Positions 16,586-26,851 of a DNA stretch of 64,000 nucleotides are shown one piece after another (the first letter of the stretch is position 1; every line of letters starts with the position of its first letter). Position numbers and translations under genes: made by a program. The notes below the pieces were generated by a model that was given only the letters and a program-made list of their open reading frames with translations, was not told the origin of the DNA and ran no database searches. The stretch lies in assembly GCA_964648505.1 (NCBI GenBank), contig CAZYMI010000007.1:21945-85944 (forward strand). The letters are read 5' to 3'. The DNA is from CAZYMI01 sp964648505 (GTDB lineage Bacteria > Pseudomonadota > Alphaproteobacteria > Micavibrionales > Micavibrionaceae).

Positions 16586-17857
16586 CTACCAGTTTTCTTT
16601 AAGCCAGCGTTTAACGCGATCAAATACGCTTCCCTGCTCAACTTGTGAAACAACCTCGCCGGGCATCTCATCAGACCGCTGGGTGACATAGGTTAAAAGA
16701 CCTGCTGTTGTAGAAAAAGCGGGGCCTGAAACAGCTTCAGCAAGCCCATCAAGCCGGATTGGGCGCCCAAGTCGCACCTGTTTATCCATGACAAGCTGGG
16801 CAAGATCACGCAGACCAGGTAATTGCGATGCGCCCCCTGTTAACACCACGCGACGTCCGGCCAAAGCGCCGACACCGCTATCTTGCAATCTTGCGCGCAA
16901 CATTTCAAAAATTTCTTCAACACGCGGCTGAATAATACCCACCAGCAAAGAACGCGGCACATGATTGGGCATCTGCTGATCTAACTCACCCAAAGGCGGC
17001 ACATCAATCAACTCGGAATCATCGCTCGATGTTGCCATGGCGCTTCCGTATAAATTTTTCAGCCGTTCTGCTGCATGAAGCGATGTGGTAAGGCCTTGTG
17101 CAATATCAGATGTTACGTGCTGGCCGCCAACAGGAACCGCGCTTGTATAAATCATCTGCTTTCCGCGAAACACTGCAAGTGATGTAACACCGCCACCCAT
17201 ATCAATAACAGTACACCCTAAATCCATTTCATCATCCACAAGGGAAGCAAGCCCCGCCGCATAAGGGGAAGAACACAACGCAGTCACATCCAGATACGCA
17301 CGATCAATACATGTTGCCAAATTTTTCAGTGCCGACAAATCACCTGAAACAATGTGCGTGCCCACCTGTAAATTCTGACCATACATACCTTGAGGATCTT
17401 GAACGCCTTCATGCCCATCAATCATATAATGAGTTGGAATGGTGTGAATTAATTCGTGGGCAGGGGAAATAACGCTGTCTTGCGCTTTTACAAGAGCGCG
17501 CCTTACGTCATTTTCTGTGACCTCATGCCCAAGAACCTGAACATCAACTTGCATCGACCGGGAAAGTGTATGCACGCCCGGCACATTAACAATCACCTCG
17601 CGCAAGGGATATCCGCGCATAATTTCAACGGCCATATGTTCTGCTGCATGAACGGCTGAACGAATAGCGTTTTCTGCCGCAACCAGATCAATAATAGTGC
17701 CCGATTTTATTCCTGCTGACGCCTGATGACCAATACCAACAACTTCGATCTTCCCCGCGTCATCAACAGTACGGCCAATAAAACAGGCGATTTTACTGCT
17801 GCCTATATCGAGCGCCGCTATCACTGATCCGCGTGCAGGGGGCTTACCCTTCATCAC
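16586..17857 (-). CDS. ftsA: Cell division protein FtsA
   Basis: Actin-like ATPase that tethers FtsZ to the inner membrane. The 423-residue protein starts the fold with VIAALDIGSSKIACFIG (phosphate 1). The inserted SHS2-like region contains MRGYPLREVIVNVPG, and phosphate 2 reads CTVIDMGGGVTSLAVF. The adenosine motif is RVVLTGGASQLPG. The C-terminus VFDRVKRWLKENW is the membrane-binding amphipathic helix. It overlaps ftsQ by 4 nt. Confidence 0.97.
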   Translation of the reverse strand: MMKGKPPARGSVIAALDIGSSKIACFIGRTVDDAGKIEVVGIGHQASAGIKSGTIIDLVAAENAIRSAVHAAEHMAVEIMRGYPLREVIVNVPGVHTLSRSMQVDVQVLGHEVTENDVRRALVKAQDSVISPAHELIHTIPTHYMIDGHEGVQDPQGMYGQNLQVGTHIVSGDLSALKNLATCIDRAYLDVTALCSSPYAAGLASLVDDEMDLGCTVIDMGGGVTSLAVFRGKQMIYTSAVPVGGQHVTSDIAQGLTTSLHAAERLKNLYGSAMATSSDDSELIDVPPLGELDQQMPNHVPRSLLVGIIQPRVEEIFEMLRARLQDSGVGALAGRRVVLTGGASQLPGLRDLAQLVMDKQVRLGRPIRLDGLAEAVSGPAFSTTAGLLTYVTQRSDEMPGEVVSQVEQGSVFDRVKRWLKENW

Positions 17858-18720
17858 ATATCTCCGGCTGCAGGTGAAGAATGCGCCCGCGTTGACGTTA
17901 ATTCCCTCAGGCTACTTTCCAACTTTTCTTCACGCGCGCGTACAACAATACGGGATTGTTCCCGTAGATCAATTGTCTGCAAGGCTGTGTCCATCAGGCC
18001 GTCTTTTTTATGCGCATCAACAAGGCGGGATAAAGCAAGGGCTGTATCTTCTTCAGGCAGACGCACAATTGTGCCGCACTTCAAAAGCAAATCCCACCGC
18101 CGGTCACCGACCCAGCTTGCAGATTCAAGCCTTTGCTTAATATCCGGCTGAGCAGATAAAAGCGTTATCAGATCAGATGCTTTTTGAGGTGCATTTGTGC
18201 CCGTTAAAATCAAAAAATTCTGATACTCTGCAAGATTAGCTTCAGATAAAAGCGTGCCATCTTCGGCAATCAGTCCAAGTTTTCCATCACGCGACCACAA
18301 GGCAAAAGGTTTGCGTTCTTCAAGGCTGATATAAATAGTATCCGGAAGCCGTCTTTCCACACGCGCTGCGCGCACCCAAGGCACTGTTTGCAACATGGCT
18401 TGAACGGTCGATGGATCAAACGCAAAAATTGGATCATCTTTTTCCATGTTTACAAGGGCTTTGATCAGATCTGCATCAACATGATTGCGCCCTTCAACAA
18501 AAATATTCTTCACTTTAAACCCGGCTGACCCCAAGGCTACAACCGTTTCCGCCCGGCCCCATTCCCGGGCCTGGTCTACAAAGCCAGACAGCCAAAGCCA
18601 CGCGCCTGCCCATAAAATGAGCGCGCCAATCCCTGCCCGCTTGGCATAGCGGATCAGGCGGGATTTTAAGCCGTCTTCCGGATGGCGTCCGGCGCGGCGG
18701 ATAAAGCTTGAACGTCGCAT
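17854..18720 (-). CDS. ftsQ: Cell division protein FtsQ
   Basis: Bitopic divisome protein linking FtsA/FtsZ-side and FtsL/FtsI-side components. A basic N-terminus precedes one transmembrane helix (IGALILWAGAWLWLSGF). The POTRA domain follows (FKVKNIFVEGRNHVDADLIKAL), then the beta domain (WVRAARVERRLPDTIYISLEERKPFALW). An ATG 42 nt further upstream (18762) is in frame, but MRRSSFIRRAG at 18720 is the better start, as it limits the overlap with ddl to 55 nt. It overlaps ftsA by 4 nt. Confidence 0.93.
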   Translation of the reverse strand: MRRSSFIRRAGRHPEDGLKSRLIRYAKRAGIGALILWAGAWLWLSGFVDQAREWGRAETVVALGSAGFKVKNIFVEGRNHVDADLIKALVNMEKDDPIFAFDPSTVQAMLQTVPWVRAARVERRLPDTIYISLEERKPFALWSRDGKLGLIAEDGTLLSEANLAEYQNFLILTGTNAPQKASDLITLLSAQPDIKQRLESASWVGDRRWDLLLKCGTIVRLPEEDTALALSRLVDAHKKDGLMDTALQTIDLREQSRIVVRAREEKLESSLRELTSTRAHSSPAAGDM

Positions 18721-19640
18721 GGTTTGGACTTTAGTTTCGCGGTTTCTACAAGGTGTCTGCACAAGCCAGAAAAGCTCATGCCGTTATAAATAACCTGTGA
18801 CGGGCCGATTGATTCGGCCGTCAGCCCAGGTTGTGTGTTAATTTCAAGGAAAACAAGGCCGTCTGCGCCCTTGCTGTCATCAAAACGGAAATCGCAACGC
18901 GCAAGTCCCGAACACCCCAACACATTATAGACGCGCTGCGCATAATCAAGGGCTGTATCGTAAACGCCTTGAGCAATTTGTGCGGGCATAACAAGTTCGG
19001 TACGGTTATCTTTATACTTGGCTTCATAATCAAAAAAGCGGGTGTGAGATATAATTTCTGTAACTGCCTGCGCTTTACCATCAAGCACCGCGACTGTCAG
19101 TTCACGCCCGGGGATATATTGCTCTATCAAAACCTCATCACCAAAGGTCCATGTTGATACATCCAAAGGGAGCTGGTTTTCGTTATCCATGATAATGCGC
19201 ACGCCAACGCTTGACCCCTCATTGGTAGGCTTTACAACATAAGGCGGCGGCATAACATGGCCTGCCAGAACTTGGCTTTTTGTTGCCACTTTTCCAGCAG
19301 CCACGCGAACACCTACAGAATGCGCCAACACTTTTGCAATTGGTTTATCCATCCCCACAGCAGACGCTAAAACGCCAGAATGAGTATAAGGAATTTCAAG
19401 CATTTCAAGAACGGCTTGTATCACACCATCTTCACCGCCCTGCCCATGCAGATTATTAAAAACGGCATCTGGCTTCGGGGTTAATTGCGCGATCAATAAC
19501 GGTAGGTCATGCGTGACATCAATCACTTTGACATTATATCCAGCTTCTATCAGCGCCTCTTCAACTTTACGGCCCTTGGTTAAAGATACCTCGCGTTCTG
19601 CAGACCACCCACCAAGTAGTAACGCTACATTTTTTCTCAT
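18666..19640 (-). CDS. ddl: D-alanine--D-alanine ligase
   Basis: ATP-grasp enzyme making D-Ala-D-Ala for the peptidoglycan stem. The 324-residue protein has the N-terminal VALLLGGWSAEREVSLTKG, the NNLHGQGGEDGVIQAVLEMLEIPYTHSGVLASAVGMDK region split over residues about 60-98, the ATP-binding PYVVKPTNEGSSVGV, and the metal-binding VFLEINTQPGLTAES. The start overlaps the murB stop by 4 nt (ATGA). Confidence 0.97.
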   Translation of the reverse strand: MRKNVALLLGGWSAEREVSLTKGRKVEEALIEAGYNVKVIDVTHDLPLLIAQLTPKPDAVFNNLHGQGGEDGVIQAVLEMLEIPYTHSGVLASAVGMDKPIAKVLAHSVGVRVAAGKVATKSQVLAGHVMPPPYVVKPTNEGSSVGVRIIMDNENQLPLDVSTWTFGDEVLIEQYIPGRELTVAVLDGKAQAVTEIISHTRFFDYEAKYKDNRTELVMPAQIAQGVYDTALDYAQRVYNVLGCSGLARCDFRFDDSKGADGLVFLEINTQPGLTAESIGPSQVIYNGMSFSGLCRHLVETAKLKSKPCDVQALSAAPDAIRKTA

Positions 19641-20620
19641 TGCAAACTTCCTTTTGTATATGAAATAGTTTCACCGCCCTTAAATTCCCCCAGCCGCTTA
19701 ATTTCCCAACGCAGACTAATACCAAATTTTTCAAATACACGACGCCGAATATCTTCCCCAAGCTTTTCAAGTTCAAAAGCGGATGCGCTACCATTATTGA
19801 TCATAAAATTACAATGTAAATCCGACATCATCGCATCACCAATCTTATAACCACGACCGCCCACCTGATCAATCAATTGCCATGTTCTGGTTTCAGGTGG
19901 TAAGGAAGCCACTATCAGTTCTTGTGCAGACGGATTAGCAAAAGTGGACCCGCCTGTACGCGCCCGAATAGGCTGGGTTGCCGCCCGTTTTTCACGAATC
20001 TCAGCGATTTTTGCTTCAATTTTTTCACGATTAGATTCTATGCCTTGAAAAATCGCCCCAGTAAAAATCAGATCATCAGGCATCTCGATATGCCTGTAAC
20101 TCATACCCAAAGCTGATACAGGTAAGCGGTGCATAAACCCTGACCGATCGATTGCTTCAGCTTCAACTAAAATATTTTTTACTTCTGTGCCATAAGCCCC
20201 AGCATTCATTCGCAAGCCCCCGCCTACGGTACCCGGCACGCCTGATAAAAATTCTAATCCGCCAATATTCCATTGGGCCGCCTGTTCTGCCACATTTAAA
20301 TCCAGGCAAGCAGCCCCTGCAAATATCCGATGATCTTCCTCTGCTTCGATAACATTAAAATCACGACCAAGCCTGATTACAACACCTTGTATTCCCCCGT
20401 CTCGTACAATCACATTTGACATGACACCCAAAACGGTGATCGGAACATCTGACGGGCACGCCCCCAAAAAAGCAGAAAGATCTGCACGATCGGCAGGCTT
20501 GAACAATATTTCTGCGCGTCCACCTGTTCGAAACCAGCCTACTTCACCAAGCGCAGCGTTTTCTGTGTAACGCCCACGCACTGGGGGCAATTGTTGAATG
20601 TTCAAAGCAGGATCAGCCAT
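19637..20620 (-). CDS. murB: UDP-N-acetylenolpyruvoylglucosamine reductase
   Basis: FAD enzyme reducing UDP-GlcNAc-enolpyruvate to UDP-MurNAc. Type I/II MurB features are visible: NAALGEVGWFRTGGRAEILF, FLSGVPGTVGGGLRMNAGAYG (FAD contact), the substrate region AGSTF-like ARTGGSTFANPS with catalytic Ser, and a C-terminal Glu in ASAFELEKLGEDI. The start at 20620 gives 327 residues and an 8-nt overlap with murC; an in-frame ATG at 20725 would force a 113-nt overlap and is less likely. Confidence 0.95.
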   Translation of the reverse strand: MADPALNIQQLPPVRGRYTENAALGEVGWFRTGGRAEILFKPADRADLSAFLGACPSDVPITVLGVMSNVIVRDGGIQGVVIRLGRDFNVIEAEEDHRIFAGAACLDLNVAEQAAQWNIGGLEFLSGVPGTVGGGLRMNAGAYGTEVKNILVEAEAIDRSGFMHRLPVSALGMSYRHIEMPDDLIFTGAIFQGIESNREKIEAKIAEIREKRAATQPIRARTGGSTFANPSAQELIVASLPPETRTWQLIDQVGGRGYKIGDAMMSDLHCNFMINNGSASAFELEKLGEDIRRRVFEKFGISLRWEIKRLGEFKGGETISYTKGSLQ

Positions 20621-22076
20621 GCACACCCGCTTTCTTTGATGAAACAAAAAGCGTATCAAGTTGCGCTGGAAGAGCCTGCGCCCAAGATGTGATATTCCCT
20701 GCGCCCAAACAAATAACAAAATCATCTGGCTGGATAAGGCTGATCAACAGTCGTGGTAAATCATTTGCATGTTCAAGCGCATAGACATTTTTATGGCCAT
20801 GCCTTTTAAGGCCTTCACAAAAAGTATTTTTATTAACCCCTTCAATCGGCGCTTCACCTGCGGCATAAACATCAGCAATAATGACCGCATCCGCATCATG
20901 AAGGCATGAACAAAATTCTTCAAACAAAGATGCTAAACGTGTATAGCGATGCGGCTGCACAACTGCAATCATTTTACCCTTTGTCCCCGAAAGTGCCTGG
21001 CGCCCCGCTTTTAAGACTGCCGTAATTTCAACGGGATGATGCCCATAATCATCAATAATGGTAACGCCGTAACTTACACCTGTGCGTGTAAAGCGACGCT
21101 TCACACCCTGAAAACTTGATAAAGCCTGCTTCATCAGCGCAGCCGGCACATTTTTTTTGCGTGCAATCGCTAACGCGACCAATGCATTTTGCACATTATG
21201 CTGACCCATCATCGGTAAAAATAAATCGCGCACAGTTTCTTCTTGGTCCCCTGTCACACTGGAAGAAAACACCACATCAAAACTTGAACCATCTTTACCT
21301 GAACGAATATTAAAGCCCTTTACATCCGCCTGTGCATTAAACCCATAGGTAACAATACGTCTGTCGCTTATCTGCGCTACAAGGGACTGAACTTCGCTGT
21401 GATCTGTGCACAAAACAGCGAAACCATAAAAAGGAATGTTTTCAACAAACGTTCTAAATGCATGACGAATTTCATCAAAGTTAGCGTAATGATCCATATG
21501 TTCTGGATCAATATTTGTCACAACAGCAATAGTCGCAGGCAAACGCGTGAAAGACCCGTCGCTTTCATCTGCTTCAACCACCATCAAATTAGATTTACCA
21601 AGCCGCGTATTAGTACCATACGCATGAACAATACCTCCATTAATAACAGTTGGATCAAGCCCACCTACTTCAAGCATATGCCCAACCAGCGACGTTGTGG
21701 TTGTTTTGCCATGTGTACCCGCAACAGCAATAGCGCTTCGCATGCGCATTAATTCCGCAAGCATATCTGCACGTTTGATAACTGGAATATTCTTTGCCCG
21801 GGCTGCATCAACTTCTGCATTGCCCGCTTTAATTGCAGTAGATGTGACAACAACATAAGGAAGTTCACCAGAAGGCGATTGAATATTCTCCGCCGCATGC
21901 CCAACAATGGCACGAATATTTTTTTTATTCAGTCGCTCAATATTATAGCCATCTGCAGCGTCAGATCCTTGAACATGATAACCCAGATCATGTAACACTT
22001 CGGCAATGCCGCTCATGCCAATGCCGCCAATGCCAACAAAGTGTATAAAACCGATATCTTGGGCTTGTGAAAACAT
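20613..22076 (-). CDS. murC: UDP-N-acetylmuramate--L-alanine ligase
   Basis: Adds L-Ala to UDP-MurNAc with ATP. The 487-residue protein begins with the UDP-binding IHFVGIGGIGMSGIAEVLHDLG. The ATP loop is VAGTHGKTTTTSLVGHML and the central metal region VVEADESDGSF. Further Mur ligase segments are NIDPEHMDHY, IIDDYGHHPVEI and VVQPHRYTR. It lies 29 bp downstream of murG, one of the larger gaps in the cluster. Confidence 0.97.
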   Translation of the reverse strand: MFSQAQDIGFIHFVGIGGIGMSGIAEVLHDLGYHVQGSDAADGYNIERLNKKNIRAIVGHAAENIQSPSGELPYVVVTSTAIKAGNAEVDAARAKNIPVIKRADMLAELMRMRSAIAVAGTHGKTTTTSLVGHMLEVGGLDPTVINGGIVHAYGTNTRLGKSNLMVVEADESDGSFTRLPATIAVVTNIDPEHMDHYANFDEIRHAFRTFVENIPFYGFAVLCTDHSEVQSLVAQISDRRIVTYGFNAQADVKGFNIRSGKDGSSFDVVFSSSVTGDQEETVRDLFLPMMGQHNVQNALVALAIARKKNVPAALMKQALSSFQGVKRRFTRTGVSYGVTIIDDYGHHPVEITAVLKAGRQALSGTKGKMIAVVQPHRYTRLASLFEEFCSCLHDADAVIIADVYAAGEAPIEGVNKNTFCEGLKRHGHKNVYALEHANDLPRLLISLIQPDDFVICLGAGNITSWAQALPAQLDTLFVSSKKAGVHG

Positions 22077-22105
22077 CTTAAAACTCTTTTGTTTTTATTC
22101 TAACG

Positions 22106-23224
22106 TTATTCGTCTTGAATCTGCCAGTTTTTAGCAATCGACATGACGAGATTCCCAAGTTTACGCGCAGCATCGGGTCGTCCGCAACTACGTGCTTTTT
22201 CAGCTGCTCTAAACAGAGTTTCAGGATTTTGTAGTAAAACCTCAAGCCGGTTGGCCAAAGCCTCTGGGGTAAAGCCATCTTCTGTCATCACCCAGGCCCC
22301 ACCTGCATCAGAAACGACATCTGCGTTAACCTTTTGCTGCTGATCGGTATGATGGGGATAAGGCACAAAAATAGCCGGACGGCCTGCTGTTGTCACCTCG
22401 GCCACTGTGCTTGCCCCAGACCGGCCAATCAGGAGATGACACGCTGCCAGTTCAGACGGTATGTCTTCAAAAAAATGTTGTAAGCGGGCTTTAACACTTA
22501 ACTTCTCATAAAAAGCCTGAGTGTCCGGAAGATCTTCAAGACGAACCTGTTGAACAACATCAAGCCGCAGCCGATCTTCAATTCTAAGTCTTGAAATCGC
22601 TTCAGGTACAATCAACGAGAAAATCCGCGCGCCCAGTGAACCGCCAAGAATCAAAAGATGAATCTTTCCATCTTGTATAAGCGGCGGGTACGGTTGGGAA
22701 AACAATGAAACAATGGCGGGGCGGACCGGATTACCTGTAATGGTTGTTTTTGATTGAAACCGATCGGGAATATTCTTCAATAAAGGCAAGGACAAAGCGA
22801 TTGCACGAGCTTTTTCAGCAAGCATCTGGTTTGCCTTACCCATCTGGCCATTTTGTTCATGGAGGAGTGTTGGAATACTCATTTTCTGTGCCGCATAAAC
22901 AGCCGGAAAAGAAGGATACCCCCCAAAACCAACAACCACACAAGGCTTAAGCGATCTTAAAAGTAAGAACGCTTTTACAATGCCGAGTGAAAGTGCAGTT
23001 AGATCTTTTATTTTAGCAATTAACCCCGCACGCAGCGTGCCTGATGGCAATATATGAAAGATCACTTCAGGAATATAGTTTTGGTAATGCGCAGCGCGTG
23101 TGTCTGTAACAATCTGTACATCAAAACCGCGTGATTTTAAATCTTGTGCCAAAGCGACTGCTGGAAACATATGCCCACCTGTGCCCCCGGCAGATAAAAC
23201 AATCAAATCTTTTTTTACGACCAT
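22106..23224 (-). CDS. murG: UDP-GlcNAc:undecaprenyl-PP-MurNAc-pentapeptide GlcNAc transferase
   Basis: GT-B glycosyltransferase converting lipid I to lipid II on the inner face of the membrane. The 372-residue protein has G loop 1 LSAGGTGGHMFPAVALA, G loop 2 VVGFGGYPSFPAVYAA, the LLHEQNGQMGKAN region, G loop 3 LILGGSLGARIFS and the UDP-GlcNAc region LLIGRSGASTVAEVTTAGRPAIFVPYPHHTDQQQ. The start overlaps ftsW by 10 nt. Confidence 0.97.
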   Translation of the reverse strand: MVVKKDLIVLSAGGTGGHMFPAVALAQDLKSRGFDVQIVTDTRAAHYQNYIPEVIFHILPSGTLRAGLIAKIKDLTALSLGIVKAFLLLRSLKPCVVVGFGGYPSFPAVYAAQKMSIPTLLHEQNGQMGKANQMLAEKARAIALSLPLLKNIPDRFQSKTTITGNPVRPAIVSLFSQPYPPLIQDGKIHLLILGGSLGARIFSLIVPEAISRLRIEDRLRLDVVQQVRLEDLPDTQAFYEKLSVKARLQHFFEDIPSELAACHLLIGRSGASTVAEVTTAGRPAIFVPYPHHTDQQQKVNADVVSDAGGAWVMTEDGFTPEALANRLEVLLQNPETLFRAAEKARSCGRPDAARKLGNLVMSIAKNWQIQDE

Positions 23225-24381
23225 AGCTTTATTCCACTGCCCGATTGTGAAAGCCCCAGCTTTGCTATACCACCTCTGATTTGGCGTTTGGTTAAAGCTA
23301 AAACCATGCCCATTGTAACGGCAATAGACAATGTTGATGACCCGCCGTAACTGATGAAGGGTAATGTCATGCCCTTCGTTGGCAACAAATTAACCGCAGA
23401 GCCCATGTGAACAAAAGCTTGTAGCCCAAAATTAATAATCAACCCTGCAACAGCAAGGACTGTAAAAATATCATTTGAATCCATTAGTCGATTAAAAATA
23501 CGCAAAATAATATAAGCATAAAGACCGATCAAAGGCAGAACAAAAATTAACCCTAGCTCTTCACCTGCAACAGAAAAAATAAAATCGGCATGTGCATCTG
23601 GAATTTTAAGTTTAACTTCGCCCTGCCCTGCCCCTGTGCCCATAAAACCACCATTTTTAAAAGCTTCTAGTGATTTTTCGATTTGATAGTTATCGCCGCT
23701 AGAAGGATCAATAAATCTATCAATCCTGCTTTGAACATGGCCCAGTAAGTGATAAGCGGCAAAAACAGAAATAACACCGAATATAAAAAACAAAAGAAAA
23801 TACCGAAATGGTAGCCCTGCAAGAAATACCTGGCCCGCAAACATACAAGATACAATAACGGTCATGCCAAAATCAGGTTGCAGCAATAAAAGAGCAACAA
23901 CAATAAAGAAAATACCTGCCGAAAGAATATTACCCGGAAAACCAGGTTGTTCTTTCTGGCGCGCAAAAAGCCAGGCAACAAAAACAGCGAATGCCGGCTT
24001 AATAAATTCACTTGGCTGCAGTGAAAATCCTGGTAAATGAATCCAGCGTTGGGCACCCTTAATCTCTGTGCCGACAAACAACACAACAACCATAAGCGTG
24101 ATGCCCACGCCAAGCATAACGCTTGCCAACCGCCATATTTTTTGTGGGGTCAGCATGGATATCCAGATCATCAGCATAATTGCAACACTCATCACAACAA
24201 GATGGCGAATAACAAAGTGATAATGATCCACCCCAATACGTACAGCAACGGATGGACTTGCTGCTGTCACCAGCACAATCCCATAAATAATTAAACCTGA
24301 AAGCGCTGCAAGCAAGCTGCGGTCAACTGTCCACCACCACTGGCCTATAATCGATTGATCTGTACGAGAAAAAATTTTCAT
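23215..24381 (-). CDS. ftsW: Septal peptidoglycan polymerase FtsW
   Basis: SEDS-family polytopic membrane glycosyltransferase acting with FtsI. The 388-residue protein has about ten hydrophobic segments. Conserved motifs include KGAQRWIHLPGFSLQPSEF, the catalytic-Asp region LPDAHADFIFSVAGEELG (KIPDAHADF) and GMTLPFISYGGSS near the C-terminus. It overlaps murD by 4 nt and murG by 10 nt. Confidence 0.96.
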   Translation of the reverse strand: MKIFSRTDQSIIGQWWWTVDRSLLAALSGLIIYGIVLVTAASPSVAVRIGVDHYHFVIRHLVVMSVAIMLMIWISMLTPQKIWRLASVMLGVGITLMVVVLFVGTEIKGAQRWIHLPGFSLQPSEFIKPAFAVFVAWLFARQKEQPGFPGNILSAGIFFIVVALLLLQPDFGMTVIVSCMFAGQVFLAGLPFRYFLLFFIFGVISVFAAYHLLGHVQSRIDRFIDPSSGDNYQIEKSLEAFKNGGFMGTGAGQGEVKLKIPDAHADFIFSVAGEELGLIFVLPLIGLYAYIILRIFNRLMDSNDIFTVLAVAGLIINFGLQAFVHMGSAVNLLPTKGMTLPFISYGGSSTLSIAVTMGMVLALTKRQIRGGIAKLGLSQSGSGIKLWS

Positions 24382-25760
24382 AGGGCCATAACCTCTGAGA
24401 TAAAAACATCCCCACGATGCTCATAGGACTTAAACTGGTCAAAAGAAGCACAAGCTGGCGAAAGTAGAACAATAGCCCCTTTTTCCTGATCGTTTACAGT
24501 ATCATTGTGCGCGTCTATATGCGCGCTCGCAAGCGCAACTTCTAAAATACCTGATATTTCATATGAACAGTTATTTTTTTCAAGCCAATTTGCAAAATCT
24601 TCTGCAGCCTCGCCAATGACATATGCTTTTTTTACATGTGATAACAACCCTTCAAGGCCATTAAGCCCGCCCTCTTTTGGTTTGCCGCCTACAATCCAAT
24701 AAATATTGCGATAGGTTTTAAGAGCTTTTTCAGTGGCATCGGCATTGGTTGCCTTGCTATCATTAATATAAGCAACGTTTCCGATCGTTCGAACTAAAAA
24801 CTGCCTATGTGGTAAACCCGGATAAGTCTGAAGGCCTGTAATAATTGAGTCTTTATCTAAACCCAGCGTGCGGCAAGCAAGATAAGCCGCCATAACATTT
24901 TGCCAATTATGAAGACCCTTTAATGTCGACAGTGTTTCAAGATCAAGAATAGCTTTGCCATGCTCAAACAAATTCGAAGCCTGAATTGAAAGGCCTGACT
25001 GTTCATCACGAATAACTGAAAATGGAATTATTCGGCGCGGGCCTTCTTGCAAACGATTAAATAAATTTTTTGTATGCTCATCATCAACGCCAATAATTCC
25101 TGTGCCCTGCCCTTCTAAAAGACGCGCTTTGATTGAGATATAGTTTTCAAGTGTGCCGTGACGATCCAGATGATCTGGCGTGATATTCAAAAATATGCTG
25201 ATATCAGGACGGAAGCTTGGGCATAAATCAATCTGATATGATGACATTTCAATCACCAGAATTGTTTGCCCCGCTTTCGTTGTAATACCTAAAACGGGTT
25301 CGCCAATATTACCACATGCTATCGCTTGCAATCCTGCTTGATTTAAAATATGCGCAATCAGAGCAGTGGTAGTTGATTTACCGTTTGTACCAGTAATCCC
25401 TACGGTTCTGATGTTATTTTTTTCTTTTATTGCGCGACTGAGGATCTCAATATCACTTATAATCTGAAGCTGATATTTTTTTGCATTTAAAACAACCGGA
25501 TGAGGGGCCGGATGCGTGAGTGGCACACCAGGTGAAAGCATCAACGCAGAAATGCCTGACAAATCATTCTCTATCAAATCATATAGAACAAACCCTTGCT
25601 TTGATGCCTGTGTACGACGTTGTGCATCATCATCCCACAAAACCACAGGAATATTTGCTGCTTTAAAAGCCTGCGCTGCCGCAAGGCCCGATCGCGCCAG
25701 GCCAAAAATCGCAACAGCCTTTCCTAAAAAAAAAGGCTTAAGTGGCGAAAGATCTATCAT
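24378..25760 (-). CDS. murD: UDP-N-acetylmuramoylalanine--D-glutamate ligase
   Basis: Adds D-Glu to UDP-MurNAc-L-Ala. The 460-residue protein has the N-terminal dinucleotide-like AIFGLARSGLAAAQAF, the ATP loop VGITGTNGKSTTTALIAHIL, the middle motif FLNITPDHLDRHG, and the C-terminal INDSKATNADATEKAL and LLSPACASFDQF motifs specific to MurD. It overlaps both neighbours by 4 nt. Confidence 0.97.
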   Translation of the reverse strand: MIDLSPLKPFFLGKAVAIFGLARSGLAAAQAFKAANIPVVLWDDDAQRRTQASKQGFVLYDLIENDLSGISALMLSPGVPLTHPAPHPVVLNAKKYQLQIISDIEILSRAIKEKNNIRTVGITGTNGKSTTTALIAHILNQAGLQAIACGNIGEPVLGITTKAGQTILVIEMSSYQIDLCPSFRPDISIFLNITPDHLDRHGTLENYISIKARLLEGQGTGIIGVDDEHTKNLFNRLQEGPRRIIPFSVIRDEQSGLSIQASNLFEHGKAILDLETLSTLKGLHNWQNVMAAYLACRTLGLDKDSIITGLQTYPGLPHRQFLVRTIGNVAYINDSKATNADATEKALKTYRNIYWIVGGKPKEGGLNGLEGLLSHVKKAYVIGEAAEDFANWLEKNNCSYEISGILEVALASAHIDAHNDTVNDQEKGAIVLLSPACASFDQFKSYEHRGDVFISEVMAL

Positions 25761-26842
25761 CGCAGCTTCAACGTGGCTAAACCAACCAGCGCTAGAACAA
25801 CTGAAATAATCCAGAATCTAATCACAACGGTTGACTCAGGCCATCCCAACTTCTCAAAATGATGGTGCAAAGGTGCCATCTTAAAAAAACGCTTACCTGT
25901 CATTTTGAAATAAAGAACCTGAATAATCACAGAAAAAGTCTCAGCAACAAAAAGACCACCGACAATTGCAAGAACCAATTCATGCTTCGTAATCAAAGCA
26001 ACCGCACCTAAAACGCCGCCTAAAGATAAGGATCCTGTATCCCCCATAAAAACACTTGCTGGCGGAGCGTTATACCATAAAAACCCCATCGCACCGCCAA
26101 CAAGCGCGCCACATAAAATTGCCATTTCACCTGTGCCGGGTACATGAGCAATCTGCAAATAGTTTGAAAACACAACGTTACCCACCAGATAAGCAATTAA
26201 GCCAAAGCAAGCAGCAACAATTGCAACAGGAACGGCCGCAAGGCCATCGAGACCATCGGTTAAATTTACCGCATTTGATGCGCCAATCATCACCAGAATA
26301 GCCCATAGAGGAAACAAAAAAGAAAGATGAATATAAGTGTCTTTCATAAACGGAATTGCAACACCCGTTGATATATTATCAGGAGCAGCCAGAATAATTG
26401 CGATTGTTGCTAATCCTGAAACAATTGTCATTTTAATAATCTTCATTTTTCCTGACATGCCTTTTGTATTTCGTTTTGTCAGCTTTAAATAATCATCTTC
26501 AAACCCAATTGCGCCAAAACCAACCATCACAAACAATGCAATCCAGATATAAGGATTAGCTAGATTGGCCCACAGTAGGGTACTGAAAACAACCGAAATT
26601 AAAATCATGAGGCCGCCCATTGTTGGCGTGCCTGCTTTTGCAAAATGAGACTCGGGCCCATCTGCACGTATAGGCTGCCCTTCTTTTTGTTTCAACTTCA
26701 ACCATTTAATCAGACGCGGACCTATAACCCAACAAATAATAAGCGCTGTCAGCGTTGCGGCACCTGCGCGAAAAGTTATATAGCGAAACAAGTTAAATAA
26801 AATAAAGTCATCTGCAAAAGGGGTTAATAAATTATATAACAT
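25757..26842 (-). CDS. mraY: Phospho-N-acetylmuramoyl-pentapeptide transferase
   Basis: Polytopic enzyme making lipid I from UDP-MurNAc-pentapeptide and undecaprenyl phosphate. The 361-residue protein contains the Asp-rich GFEDDYLKLTKRNTKGMSGK, the catalytic NLTDGLDGLAAVP, VFMGDTGSLSLGG and the MAPLHHHFEKLGWPE motif. About ten membrane segments are evident. It ends overlapping murD by 4 nt and starts 9 bp after murF. Confidence 0.97.
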   Translation of the reverse strand: MLYNLLTPFADDFILFNLFRYITFRAGAATLTALIICWVIGPRLIKWLKLKQKEGQPIRADGPESHFAKAGTPTMGGLMILISVVFSTLLWANLANPYIWIALFVMVGFGAIGFEDDYLKLTKRNTKGMSGKMKIIKMTIVSGLATIAIILAAPDNISTGVAIPFMKDTYIHLSFLFPLWAILVMIGASNAVNLTDGLDGLAAVPVAIVAACFGLIAYLVGNVVFSNYLQIAHVPGTGEMAILCGALVGGAMGFLWYNAPPASVFMGDTGSLSLGGVLGAVALITKHELVLAIVGGLFVAETFSVIIQVLYFKMTGKRFFKMAPLHHHFEKLGWPESTVVIRFWIISVVLALVGLATLKLR

Positions 26843-26851
26843 CTTACCCCT